NCBI RefSeq assembly: GCF_024347535.1
Contig: NZ_AP025497.1
Span: 1,922,001-1,986,000 of the forward strand
Reading direction: 5' to 3'
Source of the DNA: Vibrio kanaloae
GTDB taxonomy: Bacteria > Pseudomonadota > Gammaproteobacteria > Enterobacterales > Vibrionaceae
Length of the DNA stretch: 64,000 bases
In this document: one piece after another, positions 8,813-18,192 of the stretch
How positions within the stretch are numbered: the first letter of the stretch is position 1
Layout: each line of letters opens with the position of its first letter
Position numbers and translations under genes: made by a program
Notes under the pieces: model-generated
What the model was told of the DNA's origin: nothing
What the model saw: the letters and a program-made list of their open reading frames with translations, nothing else
Database searches by the model: none

Positions 8813-10072
8813 ATGGAAGTGTTAAAAGAAAAGAATTTACTAAGCAATATCGGCATTCAAGTCGTTATTGCAATGATCGTCGGTACCGTAGTCGGTGCAA
8901 TGATGGGTGACAGCGCAACTATGTTCGCTCCACTGGGTGCTATCTTCATCAACTTGATCAAGATGCTGGTTATTCCTCTAGTCGCGGTTGCCCTAATTTC
9001 AGGTGCTGCAGGTCTAGGTAATAGCTCATCGGCTGGTAAAGTCGGTGTAACAACACTGGGTTACTTCGCACTAACGTCAGCACTTGCTGTAGCACTAGCG
9101 CTGGTAATGGGTGAAGTATTCGAACCAGGCCGTGGTATCGATGTTTCTGGCGTAGAAGGCATGTTCTCTTCTGAATACGCTGCGAAAGGCGAGCTTCCAA
9201 CGTTTTGGGCAACCATCACTGGCATGATCCCGACCAACGTTTTCCAGTCACTGAATGAAGCAAACATTCTGCAAATCCTTGTTTTCTGCTTATTCTTTGG
9301 TATTGCGATCTCTAAACAAGCAAAAGAGAAACGTGACCCTATCATCAACGGTGTAAATGCGATTGTTGATGCAATGGTTTGGATGATCAACAAGGTTATG
9401 ATCATCGCACCACTTGGCGTGTTCGGCCTAATGGCAGAAGCAGTAGGTACATTCGGTTTTGGCGCACTTATGGTTGTGTTCAAGCTGTTTATTGTTTACA
9501 TCGCTGCGATTCTGATCTTCGGCTTTGTGGCTTATCCACTGATGATTCAAATCTTCACTAAGACTTCTGCGAAGAAGTTCCTAGTGGCAATGAAGAAGCC
9601 TCAAGCGGTTGCACTATCAACAGCCTCTTCAATGGCGACACTGCCAGTAACAATGGAAACGGTAGAGAAAGAACTTGGCGTTCGCAACTCTACGGCTTCA
9701 TTCGTTCTGCCACTTGGTGCGACGATCAACATGTCTGGTAACGCAATTTACTATGGCCTAGTGGCGATCTTCTTCGCACAGCTGTTCAACATCGACCTAT
9801 CTATGGGTGCTTACGTTGCTATCATCGTAACGTCTACGCTAGGCGCAGTTGGTCAAGCAGGTGTTCCAGGCCCTTCTTTCCTAGTGGTTGCGGTTCTTCT
9901 TGCGGCAGGTATCCCTATCGAAGGTCTACCTCTATTGTTCGCTCTAGACCGTATCTTCGACATGATCCGTACTGCTCTGAACATCACTGGTGATGCAGCA
10001 TGTGCAGTCATCGTTGATTCTCTGATCAAAGACGAAGCGAAAGAAGCTGAGCTACAAAAACAGCAAGCGTAA
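8813..10072 (+). CDS. Dicarboxylate/amino acid:cation symporter (DAACS family)
   Basis: Inner-membrane secondary transporter of the GltP/DctA/SstT superfamily, importing an acidic or neutral amino acid or dicarboxylate with Na+ or H+. Family marks are the ALSTASSMATLP hairpin-1 serine-rich motif, the TM7 motif (here NMSGN, where glutamate carriers have NMDGT), and LDRIFDMIRTALNITGDA in TM8. There are eight membrane segments plus two re-entrant loops. The frame opens at 8753, but no RBS precedes that ATG. The ATG at 8813, just after AGAGG, gives 419 residues starting MEVLKEKN. The Asp-to-Ser change in TM7 makes the substrate uncertain, so no gene symbol is given. A terminator follows. Confidence 0.92.
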   Translation: MEVLKEKNLLSNIGIQVVIAMIVGTVVGAMMGDSATMFAPLGAIFINLIKMLVIPLVAVALISGAAGLGNSSSAGKVGVTTLGYFALTSALAVALALVMGEVFEPGRGIDVSGVEGMFSSEYAAKGELPTFWATITGMIPTNVFQSLNEANILQILVFCLFFGIAISKQAKEKRDPIINGVNAIVDAMVWMINKVMIIAPLGVFGLMAEAVGTFGFGALMVVFKLFIVYIAAILIFGFVAYPLMIQIFTKTSAKKFLVAMKKPQAVALSTASSMATLPVTMETVEKELGVRNSTASFVLPLGATINMSGNAIYYGLVAIFFAQLFNIDLSMGAYVAIIVTSTLGAVGQAGVPGPSFLVVAVLLAAGIPIEGLPLLFALDRIFDMIRTALNITGDAACAVIVDSLIKDEAKEAELQKQQA

Positions 10073-10123
10073 TAAATAAACGCTAAGTTGGTGGTATTGA
10101 ATTTATACCACGAACATCAACGA

Positions 10124-10160
10124 AAAAATCCGAGAGCCTCACAGCTCTCGGATTTTTGTT
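10124..10160 (+). terminator. Rho-independent terminator of the symporter gene
   Basis: A stem of AAAATCCGAGAG and CTCTCGGATTTT with an 8-base loop and a following T-rich run. The A-run on its left lets it also serve the convergent binding-protein gene. Confidence 0.88.
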
Positions 10161-10192
10161 TTTGGTGTTCTAGTTTTTAGGCGTTAGACGAA

Positions 10193-10969
10193 TTACAAAT
10201 CAGCGCCATAAATATCAAACGTGAAGTACTTAGCGGCGATCTTGTCGTAAGTACCGTTTGCTCTAATCTCTTCAATCGCGGCGTTGAATTGTTTCGCCAG
10301 TTTTGAGTCCTGCTTTCTTAACGCTAAAGCCGTACCCTCGCCAATGTAGGCTTTGTCGGTTACCGCTTTACCTTTGAATTCGAAACCCTCTCCTTCTTTC
10401 TTATCTAAGAAAGCAAGCGACAGTTGATCTGAGTTACCGAAGGTGAGATCTAAACGGCCATTTTGCAGATCAAGGTACACTTCGTCCTGACCTGTGTACC
10501 GCTTGATATTTACGATGTCACCAAACTTATCGGTTACGTAGCGATCATGAATCGTACCTTGCTGAACACCGATGGTTTTGCCTGCTAAGCCTGTCTCATC
10601 AATGCTGAACTCCGCGCTTTTGGCAGCAACAAATACGGCTGGTGTTTGGTAGTACTTATCGGTGAACAAAATCTTGCGCTTACGCTCTTCGGTAATACGC
10701 ATCGACGCCATAATCACATCTGACTTTCTTGCCAACAAACTTGGAATTAACGAATCCCAGCTTTGTGAAACCCAAGTACAATCGAGTTTGGCTTGCTCAC
10801 ACAAGGCATCAGCTATCTCAATATCAAACCCGACAGGCACACCGTCACTGTTTTTATAGTTGAATGGCGGATACGTAAAGTCTGACGCTAAACGGATTTC
10901 TTTCGCCTGTACTGTTGTACCAAGTAAAGCGGCCGCACAAGCGAGTCCGAGAATTATCTTTTTCATCAT
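10193..10969 (-). CDS. Periplasmic amino-acid binding protein (SBP_bac_3), orphan
   Basis: Family 3 solute-binding protein resembling the ArtJ/HisJ/LAO basic amino-acid receptors. A signal peptide ends near TTVQA, and the mature part opens with EIRLASDFTYPPFNYKNSDG and a GFDIEIADALCEQ segment, the classic ligand-pocket entry. SLLARKSDVIMASMRITEERK and the GTIHDRYV and YLDLQNGRLDLTFG segments follow in order. No permease or ATPase gene is adjacent. The stop of the upstream aminotransferase gene is one base away from the first possible ATG (10975). I prefer the ATG at 10969 because AGGA then sits 5 bases away. Ligand identity is not shown by sequence. Confidence 0.88.
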   Translation of the reverse strand: MMKKIILGLACAAALLGTTVQAKEIRLASDFTYPPFNYKNSDGVPVGFDIEIADALCEQAKLDCTWVSQSWDSLIPSLLARKSDVIMASMRITEERKRKILFTDKYYQTPAVFVAAKSAEFSIDETGLAGKTIGVQQGTIHDRYVTDKFGDIVNIKRYTGQDEVYLDLQNGRLDLTFGNSDQLSLAFLDKKEGEGFEFKGKAVTDKAYIGEGTALALRKQDSKLAKQFNAAIEEIRANGTYDKIAAKYFTFDIYGADL

Positions 10970-10976
10970 TGCCATC

Positions 10977-12101
10977 CTAGATATGATTTTTATCGAGTTG
11001 AGGTTGAGTTTCTTTATGTTGAGATTGTTGATTTTGTCCTAATTCGGTTTGGTAGCGTGTTAGTGACGTTATCACTTCTAACATGCTCTCTTGGCTACCA
11101 ATGCTGATTCGAACGCAGTTACGTAAAGCCGGTTCGTGGTTTTGGTTCCTTGTTACAATGCCATCCTTCATCAATACGCTAAACAGTTCATGCCCCGATT
11201 TTTGACGTAACAAAATGAAGTTGGTCGATGACGGATAAACGTGTTCAATAAAGTCGAACTGCATTAACTCCGCAGCAAACTGATTACGAATCTCTACCAG
11301 TTTAGCGGTCGCCTGTTTCATCACGGCAACACGCTCATTAGATAACGCCTCTAAAACTATCTGAGACGAACAATCTGGCATTGGGTAAGGGGGAATCAGC
11401 TTAGATACGTATTGCATCACGTTAGGGCTCGCCAAAATAAAGCCACAACGTACGGCTGCGAGTCCAAACGCTTTAGATAAAGTACGGATAACGACGAGAT
11501 GCGGATAACGCTCAATAAGGCTCACGGCCGATGTCTGAGGTTCAAATTCAATATACGCTTCATCGACCACGACTAGCGATTTTCCGACGGTCCCCTCGAG
11601 TACTTGAGTCAAATCTGATTTAGGAATCACATTGCCGGTTGGATTATTGGGAGAGCAAAGAAAAACGATATTGGCCAACTCGGCTTTTTTCACAATGTCA
11701 GCAACGTTTAAGCTAAAATCTTCCTGTAAAGGAGAGTCGAGCGTTTCAATCGCCAGTGCATCAGCGCAAAACTCATACATGGCATACGTTGGTGAACAGA
11801 TAAGAATCTTGTCTTGATCTGGCTTACAAAATGCCCTGATCAGAAGATCAATTGCTTCATCCGCACCACGGACCGCGATTGTTGGAGCTTCTGTTGCGCA
11901 ATATCTTTGATACGCCTTGGCAATATCTTGTGGTAAGAAATCTGGGTAGCGATTATAGCTTGGCTCAGCTTCGAACAAAGTGCTCTCTAGTTCATTGGCA
12001 TTTAACCAGACACGTCCATCACCACCAATTCTTCTTGCCGATTGATAAGGTATTAATTTTTTTACGGCCTGAGGTACTAAACTATCAATAAAAGATGTCA
12101 A
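10977..12101 (-). CDS. HisC-like PLP aminotransferase (class I/II)
   Basis: Fold-type I aminotransferase closest to histidinol-phosphate aminotransferases. Visible are the WLNANE substrate segment at about 32-37, SPNNPTG at 150-156, the VVDEAYIEF motif with the cofactor Asp at about 178-186, and the PLP lysine Lys210 in TLSKAFGLA. A Gln-rich tail of about 20 residues extends past the fold. It is not in a his operon but directly upstream of an amino-acid binding protein and divergent from a LysR gene. It may therefore act on a different amino acid, such as aromatic or basic ones. Calling it the biosynthetic HisC would be unsafe. Confidence 0.88.
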   Translation of the reverse strand: MTSFIDSLVPQAVKKLIPYQSARRIGGDGRVWLNANELESTLFEAEPSYNRYPDFLPQDIAKAYQRYCATEAPTIAVRGADEAIDLLIRAFCKPDQDKILICSPTYAMYEFCADALAIETLDSPLQEDFSLNVADIVKKAELANIVFLCSPNNPTGNVIPKSDLTQVLEGTVGKSLVVVDEAYIEFEPQTSAVSLIERYPHLVVIRTLSKAFGLAAVRCGFILASPNVMQYVSKLIPPYPMPDCSSQIVLEALSNERVAVMKQATAKLVEIRNQFAAELMQFDFIEHVYPSSTNFILLRQKSGHELFSVLMKDGIVTRNQNHEPALRNCVRISIGSQESMLEVITSLTRYQTELGQNQQSQHKETQPQLDKNHI

Positions 12102-12281
12102 AAACTGTCCCTTCCATGTAATAACGATACCTTCATCACTGCCTTCATATTCAAAAAATGCGAACTATACACATATTGAATCACAATTGATGATTAAGTA
12201 TTTACATTCAAACAGAACACTATTGATAAATGAATCGAAATAATCACATAATAGCCATGATAAAAAATCATAGGTAAATAG

Positions 12282-13172
12282 ATGAATCGAACCCTTCCCT
12301 CAACCAAAACCTTGCTCGCGTTCTTATCCACCGCAAGGCACCTCAATTTTACTCGAGCGGCACATGAACTTAATGTCACGCAAGGAGCAGTGAGCCGTCA
12401 GGTACTGTCGTTTGAAGAAAGTCTTGGCTGTGATCTCTTCTATCGGCATGCTCGCGGGTTGTCGTTAACGCCCAAAGGGGAGGAATTGGTCCCTCTCATT
12501 CAAGGGACAATTCAACAACTGCAATCAGCTCTCAATCAAATTGCCACTTCACCCTCTAAGATCAAACTCAACGCGCCAAGTTGTATTACTTCTTGGTTGT
12601 TACCTAAGTTAATGTCGTTTCAACAGGCTTACCCCGAGATAGATGTTGAGCTTACATCGACCATCAAGCACGTTTTCGAGCCAAGCTTTGACCCATTTGA
12701 TGCGGTGATTACCTATGGCAAGAAACCCAACCAACAATCGATTGTTAGCCAACTACTGTTCAACGAGCAACTCGCCCCCATCTGCCAAGCACAGAGTATT
12801 GTGCCGAGTCATCGGATAAACAGCACTTCGACTGTTATCAAGCCACACAAACTTGCTCAGTACACTTGGTTACACGCCAACAATGAGCAGAGTGATTGGC
12901 GACTTTGGTTGGAGCATATCGGGAGCCTCGACCTTTCAAGCAAGAACAACCAACAATTTGCCACGCTCGATCAAGCCATGAATGCGGCCATTCAAGGGTT
13001 TGGGATTGCCATAGGCGATATCACACTCGCTCAGCAAGATATCGATTTGGGCCGATTGGTGAAAGTGAGTGAAGACAGTGTCTTTTCCGGAAATGGTTAC
13101 TTTTTAATTCAACCAAAGAATCGTCAGAATGCGTCCCTGTCGACTTTAGTAGATTGGCTCGTTGATAAATGA
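12282..13172 (+). CDS. LysR-family transcriptional regulator (GcvA-like)
   Basis: A 296-residue LysR protein. The winged-helix domain at residues 6-65 has the usual pattern (FLSTARHLNFTRAAHELNVTQGAVSRQV), and the rest is an effector-binding domain. The LPSTKTLLAFLSTARH opening resembles the GcvA/AmpR branch. It is divergent from the aminotransferase/binding-protein pair over a 180-base gap, so those genes are its likely targets. The RBS is weak and the ATG at 12282 was chosen by alignment to the family N terminus. The inducer is unknown. Confidence 0.9.
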   Translation: MNRTLPSTKTLLAFLSTARHLNFTRAAHELNVTQGAVSRQVLSFEESLGCDLFYRHARGLSLTPKGEELVPLIQGTIQQLQSALNQIATSPSKIKLNAPSCITSWLLPKLMSFQQAYPEIDVELTSTIKHVFEPSFDPFDAVITYGKKPNQQSIVSQLLFNEQLAPICQAQSIVPSHRINSTSTVIKPHKLAQYTWLHANNEQSDWRLWLEHIGSLDLSSKNNQQFATLDQAMNAAIQGFGIAIGDITLAQQDIDLGRLVKVSEDSVFSGNGYFLIQPKNRQNASLSTLVDWLVDK

Positions 13173-13382
13173 GCAAGAGATAGAGAACACCTAAGATAGT
13201 CTGAAAAGTAAAGGCTATTTAGAAGACACCAAGAAGTTCATTCATCGCTATCAAACAGCGCCGATGAATTGATTGGCCGATAAAAATAATTAGTTTTGCA
13301 GCCAATTGCCTTGGGCTATTTAGCATCGGAGTAATTTTAGTTAGACTGTTTGCAACTCAACTAACTGGATATTCAGTGCCAC

Positions 13383-13931
13383 ATGAAACAAATTCTTGAT
13401 TTCATACCCCTCATCATTTTCTTTGCACTTTATAAGATGTACGACATCTATACAGCGACTGGTGCTTTGATCGTTGCATCTGCTGTTCAAATTGTTTTGA
13501 CGTACTTGATCTACAAGAAAGTAGAGAAAATGCAGATCATCACTTTTCTAATGGTTGCCGTATTTGGTGGCATGACTATCTTCTTGCACGACGACAACTT
13601 CATTAAATGGAAAGTAACCATCGTTTATGCGCTGTTCGCTATCGGTCTGACAGTCAGCCACCTTATGGGTAAATCTGCTATTAAAGGTATGTTAGGTAAA
13701 GAGATCACACTGCCTGAGCCTGTATGGGGCAAGATCAACTGGGCTTGGACTCTGTTCTTCACTTTGTGTGCGATCCTCAATGTTTACGTTGCCTTCAACC
13801 TGCCGTTGGATATTTGGGTTAACTTCAAGGTGTTTGGTCTGCTCATCGCGACCTTGTTGTTCACATTACTGACAGGTGTATATATTTATAAGCATTTACC
13901 AAAAGATCAGCATTTGCCAAAAGACCAGTAG
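13383..13931 (+). CDS. yciB: Inner membrane-spanning protein YciB / septation protein A
   Basis: Small polytopic membrane protein (YciB/IspZ/IspA family) linked to septation and envelope synthesis. The N terminus [26 protein letters not shown] holds the family hallmark, and about five membrane segments follow, with [15 protein letters not shown] in the conserved central loop. The protein is 182 residues and ends in a duplicated HLPKDQ. Its position upstream of yciA and yciI matches the gene neighbourhood in enterics. The start has little visible RBS but matches the conserved N terminus exactly. Confidence 0.96.
   Translation: MKQILDFIPLIIFFALYKMYDIYTATGALIVASAVQIVLTYLIYKKVEKMQIITFLMVAVFGGMTIFLHDDNFIKWKVTIVYALFAIGLTVSHLMGKSAIKGMLGKEITLPEPVWGKINWAWTLFFTLCAILNVYVAFNLPLDIWVNFKVFGLLIATLLFTLLTGVYIYKHLPKDQHLPKDQ
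13893..13928 (+). repeat. 18-bp tandem duplication at the 3' end of yciB
   Basis: Two consecutive 18-base copies (CATTTACCAAAAGATCAG, with two silent differences in the second) encode HLPKDQ twice just before the stop. The third-base differences show it is not a very recent event. Confidence 0.85.
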
Positions 13932-14025
13932 AAAGAGCTAACGGATAAAAATACCGACGAGAAGTAACTCTAAGGGATGAGTCCTCATTCCCTTTTTGAT
14001 ACAATTCTTATCAATATTCTATTAA

Positions 14026-14067
14026 CAGTGGCCAATGATACTCGTGATCATTGGCCACTGGCTTTTT
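14026..14067 (+). terminator. Terminator after yciB
   Basis: A 14-bp perfect inverted repeat (CAGTGGCCAATGAT and its complement) with a 7-base loop, followed by GC and six Ts. Confidence 0.9.
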
Positions 14068-14233
14068 TGTGTTGCGGAAACTGGTCAAAATAAAGCCTAT
14101 TATTTAATGAAAACCTCACTAAATTAGCAATCATCTGGTTTCTTGTTGTTCATTGCACTCATTTGCCAATGTGCTTAACCAGTCAACACATCAATTTTTA
14201 TTTAAGATAATCAATACCACCAAGAGTACGACA

Positions 14234-14632
14234 ATGACTATTCAATCAACTTTGAACCCGATTGGTTCTTTACTTCTTCGCACATTAGCGATGCCTTCTG
14301 ATACAAATGCAGCAGGCCAGATTTTCGGTGGTTGGATAATGTCTCAACTGGATCTGGCTGGCGGCATACTGGCGAAAGAGATCTCAAACGGAAAAATAGT
14401 CACCGTGTCAGTATCAAGCATCGAATTCAAACAGCCAGTTTCGGTTGGCGATGTCGTGTGTGTTTATGGTGACTGCACTAAGATTGGTCGTAGCTCTATG
14501 AATATCGACCTAGAAGTATGGGTTAAGCCTGTCCTTGATCACGGCATCGGTGACCGTTACAAAGTATGTGGCGCGACCTTTAACTACGTGGCTGTTGATG
14601 AAAGTGGCAAGCCTCGCGCTATCAACAAATAA
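14234..14632 (+). CDS. yciA: Acyl-CoA thioesterase YciA
   Basis: Hotdog-fold hexameric thioesterase acting on a broad range of acyl-CoAs in the cytosol. Signatures are LAMPSDTNAAGQIFGGWIM, with the conserved Asn and Gly of the acyl-CoA thioesterase family, and the VSSIEFKQPVSVGD strand. The frame opens at 14153, but the ATG at 14234 gives 132 residues, the usual YciA length, while the upstream 27 codons show no family similarity. It sits between yciB and yciI. Confidence 0.94.
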   Translation: MTIQSTLNPIGSLLLRTLAMPSDTNAAGQIFGGWIMSQLDLAGGILAKEISNGKIVTVSVSSIEFKQPVSVGDVVCVYGDCTKIGRSSMNIDLEVWVKPVLDHGIGDRYKVCGATFNYVAVDESGKPRAINK

Positions 14633-14825
14633 TACCTTTTATTAAGAGAGTTATGTCGATGGTCTTTAGTTTGTATAAATGAAATTGCTAAAGACCATCA
14701 ACTCTCTCGCACCAATTCACAATTTCTTATCATTAGCCCTTCCAATACCAATTAGTTCGCGTAAATTAGCAAGATAGCGAATATAAACACCCCAATTTAG
14801 TGAAGTAAAATAAGGATATCTCAAT

Positions 14826-15122
14826 ATGTGGTACGTGATTTTTTCTCAAGACGTCGAAAATTCATTAGAAAAACGCCTAAGTGTTCGCCCACAACATCTA
14901 GAACGCCTACAAACACTTCACGATGAAGGCCGACTGTTAACAGCAGGTCCAATGCCAGCGATTGACTCAGATAACCCTGGCGAAGCGGGCTTCACAGGTT
15001 CAACTGTAATTGCCGAATTTAACTCTTTGGAAGATGCTCAAGCATGGGCAGACGCTGACCCGTACATTGATGCTGGCGTTTACCAAAATGTGATTGTAAA
15101 ACCATTCAAGAAAGTATTTTAA
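14826..15122 (+). CDS. yciI: YciI family protein
   Basis: A 98-residue dimeric alpha/beta (ferredoxin-like) protein of the YciI family. It opens [18 protein letters not shown] and has the conserved His/Asp segment [18 protein letters not shown], and [12 protein letters not shown] matches the family C-terminal part. AAGGA lies about 9 bases before the ATG. The biochemical role is not established. The pilotin gene starts one base after its stop, so the pair is probably cotranscribed. Confidence 0.95.
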   Translation: MWYVIFSQDVENSLEKRLSVRPQHLERLQTLHDEGRLLTAGPMPAIDSDNPGEAGFTGSTVIAEFNSLEDAQAWADADPYIDAGVYQNVIVKPFKKVF

Positions 15123-15123
15123 C

Positions 15124-15519
15124 GTGAAAAAATGGATTATTGGCTCACTGGCTTTAGCTCTACTTGCAGGCTGTGCTTCAAGTGAGCAAGACGAACAAAG
15201 ACAGCTAGAGATGATGGCGCAGCACCGAGCTGGCGTTTTATCTGCTGGTCTGCCGATTGAGTATGGCCCACTGTCGGTCATGCGTGTGCTAGCAAAAAAC
15301 ACCGTGATTGAGATCATGATGATTTACAACCAAGATGCTAAAGGTGCAAAACCTTTAAACCAAGTTGTAGATATGAGTGTGAACAGCTACTGCACCAGCT
15401 CTGAAGTGAGAGCAAACCTCGATATGGGCTTGGCTTACAACATCAAGATTCGTAACACACGCGGACAATTGATGGTTGAGAAGCTGATCAGCAAAAATAC
15501 CTGTCAGAGCAGCAGTTAG
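15124..15519 (+). CDS. GspS/AspS-type type II secretion pilotin lipoprotein
   Basis: Short lipoprotein of 131 residues with the lipobox LLAGC (Cys17). Two further cysteines, Cys90 and Cys127, could form the disulfide characteristic of the Vibrio AspS pilotins. The RHRAGVLSAGLPIEYGPLSVMRVLAKN-type central region and this genomic position (after yciI, beside metE) are what I recall for the V. cholerae pilotin that guides the GspD secretin to the outer membrane. It starts with GTG one base after the yciI stop. The secretion genes themselves are not in the window. The published name aspS collides with aspartyl-tRNA synthetase, so no symbol is used. Confidence 0.8.
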   Translation: MKKWIIGSLALALLAGCASSEQDEQRQLEMMAQHRAGVLSAGLPIEYGPLSVMRVLAKNTVIEIMMIYNQDAKGAKPLNQVVDMSVNSYCTSSEVRANLDMGLAYNIKIRNTRGQLMVEKLISKNTCQSSS

Positions 15520-15548
15520 ATTCGAGATTTAAACAAGCATAAAACCAG

Positions 15549-15577
15549 AAGGCCTAGCATTTGCGAGGCCTTTTTTG
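15549..15577. terminator. Terminator after the pilotin gene
   Basis: AGGCCT and AGGCCT arms (self-complementary) with an inner GC pair and a four-base loop, followed by six Ts on the plus strand. It lies in the gap to the convergent metE. Confidence 0.8.
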
Positions 15578-15620
15578 TGGTTCATCGTGGATTAGCGGGT
15601 CAATCAAATCTTAGGCCGAA

Positions 15621-17984
15621 CTATGCCTCAGCTGATTCCCACTCTTTACGCAGTGTCTTCGTCGCCGATACAAGGTTGGCCAAGGCGGCTTCTGTCTCAG
15701 CCCAGTTACGCGTCTTCAGTCCGCAGTCAGGGTTTGCCCATAAACGTTCAACCGGAATTCTCTTTGCCGCTTTCTTAAGTAAATCAATAATCCACTCTTC
15801 TGAAGGGATGTTTGGCGAGTGAATATCGTAAACACCCGGGCCTATCGCATTCGGATAGTTAAACTCTTCAAACGCTTTCAATAGTTCCATATTTGAACGA
15901 GAGGTTTCAATGGTAATCACATCGGCGTCTAATGCGGCCACTGAATCAATGATTTCGTTGAACTCGCTGTAGCACATGTGAGTATGAATTTGCGTCTCTG
16001 GTTTAGCACTCGCGGCCGAGATCTTAAAGGCATCGACGGCCCATTCTAAATATTCTGCGTGGTCACGTTTTTTCAATGGTAAACCTTCACGAATCGCTGG
16101 TTCATCAATCTGAATAATATTGATTCCTGCATCTTGTAGGTCAGACACTTCATCACGCAGCGCAAATGCCAATTGATTAGTGATCTCTTTGCGTGAGATG
16201 TCTTCACGTGGGAATGTCCAACATAAGATAGTGACAGGGCCTGTCAGCATCCCTTTCATCTGCTTCGAGGTCAGAGATTGGGCATAGGTCGACCATTCCA
16301 CCGTCATCGGTTTCTCACGTTCTATATCCGCGACTACAATCGCTGGTTTCACGCAGCGAGAGCCATAACTCTGCACCCAACCAAATTTAGTGGTTTGAAA
16401 GCCTGCTAGATTTTCAGCAAAGTACTCCACCATATCATTACGTTCAGCTTCGCCATGAACCAGTACATCTAAATCTAAGGCTTCTTGACGCTTAACGGCA
16501 TCCGCAATATGGCCTTTCAGTGCAGTGTTATATTCCGCTTCACTCAGTTTTCCGGTGCGGTAAGCACTACGCTGTACACGGATCTCTCCGGTTTGTGGGA
16601 ACGAACCAATGGTTGTAGTTGGCAATAACGGTAAACCCAGCACCTCAGATTGGTGTGAAGCGCGTTCTGCATAAGGAGCACTACGCTCCGCTAGCGCTTT
16701 GGTAATAGTGTTAATACGAGCTTGAACTTGCGGCTTGTTCACATGAGTCGCGCTCTTGCGCGCAACAATCGGTTGGCTATACGTCTCACACGCTAAAATG
16801 GCATTTTGATCGCCGTCAAGCGCAGCACCCAATAAGCTAACTTCCGTGACTTTCTGTTTCGCGAAAGCAAACCAACTCTTCACTTCTTCGCTGAGTGTAT
16901 CCTCTAACTCAAGGTCAACCGGGCTGTGCAGCAATGAACATGAACTTGCGACCCAAAGCTTATCGCCTAATTTCTCTTTCACAGGTTGTAGTTTTTCTAG
17001 CTGAGCGGCTAAGTCTGCTCGCCAAACATTGCGTCCATTGATTGCACCTGCAGAAAGCACCCAATCTTCAGGTAGCTTAGTCACCACTTCATCGAGTTGT
17101 TGCGGAGCGGCAGCCAAATCGATATGTAAACCGTTGACGGGCAGTTCCACGATTTTATCTAACGTGTCAGTCACCGAATCAAAGTAGGTGGTAAGTAATA
17201 ACTTCACATCGCCTTGAATCACTTGATATGCCAACTTGAATGACTCTACCCATGGCTTTTCAAGTTCCAAAGAAAGGATTGGTTCATCGATTTGAACCCA
17301 CTCAACGCCCAACTTAGCGAGTTTTGCCAGAATAGTTTGATAAGCAGTAAGCAGACGCGGGAGCAAGGTTAAGCGGTCAAAACCCTCTTCAACTTCTTTG
17401 CCGAGATATAAGTAAGACAGCGGGCCGAGAAGAACTGGCTTCACCTTATGCCCCGCTTTAATCGCTTCACTCACTTCATCAAACAGTTGTGGCCAGCTCA
17501 CTTCAAACGAATCGTCCTTACTGAATTCAGGCACAATGTAATGGTAATTAGTGTTGAACCATTTGGTCATGTCAGACGCCGCAGCACCATCTTTAGCGCT
17601 TTCTGAGCCATGTTTCCCGCCACAACAAGTTGGCTGCTTTTGAGATTGTATTTGAGTTTGAGATTGCCCGCGACCAACGCGGAACAAGGTATCTAAGTCT
17701 GGGAAGGCTTTTTCGTCTTCGCTACCACCAGCGTGTCGCTTAGGTACATGACCTAGAAGTAACGTCGTTGTTAGAACATGGTCGTACCATGCGAAGTCAC
17801 CCGCAGTTGCAAAGCTTAGATTCGCCTCAGCTTGTACATTCCAGTTACGATTTCTCAATTCGCTGCCGAGCTGCTTGAGCTCAGATTGATCAATCTCACC
17901 GCGCCAATACTTCTCTAATGTGAATTTAAGTTCGCGTTTTTCACCGATACGTGGGTAGCCAAGAATATGCGTTGTTGTAGTCAT
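15621..17984 (-). CDS. metE: Cobalamin-independent methionine synthase
   Basis: It transfers the methyl group of 5-methyltetrahydropteroyltri-glutamate to homocysteine, the last step of methionine synthesis without B12. It has two TIM barrels. The C-terminal one holds the zinc ligands His669 and Cys671 (HTHMCYS), Glu693 (TIETSRS) and Cys754 (NPDCGLK). Their numbers are all exactly 28 higher than in E. coli, so the net insertion is upstream of the catalytic barrel. That insertion lies at about residues 107-135, Gln/Ser-rich then CCGGKHG. Total length is 787 residues. It is divergent from metR and controlled through the region at 17985-18265. Confidence 0.97.
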   Translation of the reverse strand: MTTTTHILGYPRIGEKRELKFTLEKYWRGEIDQSELKQLGSELRNRNWNVQAEANLSFATAGDFAWYDHVLTTTLLLGHVPKRHAGGSEDEKAFPDLDTLFRVGRGQSQTQIQSQKQPTCCGGKHGSESAKDGAAASDMTKWFNTNYHYIVPEFSKDDSFEVSWPQLFDEVSEAIKAGHKVKPVLLGPLSYLYLGKEVEEGFDRLTLLPRLLTAYQTILAKLAKLGVEWVQIDEPILSLELEKPWVESFKLAYQVIQGDVKLLLTTYFDSVTDTLDKIVELPVNGLHIDLAAAPQQLDEVVTKLPEDWVLSAGAINGRNVWRADLAAQLEKLQPVKEKLGDKLWVASSCSLLHSPVDLELEDTLSEEVKSWFAFAKQKVTEVSLLGAALDGDQNAILACETYSQPIVARKSATHVNKPQVQARINTITKALAERSAPYAERASHQSEVLGLPLLPTTTIGSFPQTGEIRVQRSAYRTGKLSEAEYNTALKGHIADAVKRQEALDLDVLVHGEAERNDMVEYFAENLAGFQTTKFGWVQSYGSRCVKPAIVVADIEREKPMTVEWSTYAQSLTSKQMKGMLTGPVTILCWTFPREDISRKEITNQLAFALRDEVSDLQDAGINIIQIDEPAIREGLPLKKRDHAEYLEWAVDAFKISAASAKPETQIHTHMCYSEFNEIIDSVAALDADVITIETSRSNMELLKAFEEFNYPNAIGPGVYDIHSPNIPSEEWIIDLLKKAAKRIPVERLWANPDCGLKTRNWAETEAALANLVSATKTLRKEWESAEA

Positions 17985-18057
17985 GAACCTGTTCCTTATT
18001 CAATAATTATTAGTATCTGTTCAGATGGCCTATCGTGATTTTCACCCTCACAAAAAG

Positions 18058-18073
18058 GCGTCTGGATGGCTAA
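18058..18073. promoter_or_regulatory. Met-box pair (MetJ-like), metE side
   Basis: AGGCGTCT matches seven of eight bases of the MetJ met box AGACGTCT and is directly followed by the weaker GGATGGCT (five of eight). Tandem boxes are how MetJ dimers bind. It lies about 75 bases upstream of the metE ATG. Confidence 0.5.
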
Positions 18074-18168
18074 ACTATCTACCCAATCTGAATAATGAAC
18101 AACGTCCAAATATTCATCTTGTTTATTAAAAATATTCATATTGAATAAACCAAAGATGAGGCCCTTAA

Positions 18169-18192
18169 ATCCATCTGGACATCTAGACGTTT
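18169..18192. promoter_or_regulatory. Met-box cluster (MetJ-like), metR side
   Basis: Three contiguous octamers: ATCCATCT (five of eight), GGACATCT (six of eight) and AGACGTTT (seven of eight against AGACGTCT). The contiguous arrangement is what MetJ uses. It lies about 75 bases upstream of the metR ATG. Confidence 0.55.

Noticed and set aside
9061..9483. Minus-strand ORF of 140 codons opposite the DAACS gene
   Set aside because: Ser/Thr/Ile-rich shadow frame of a membrane protein gene.
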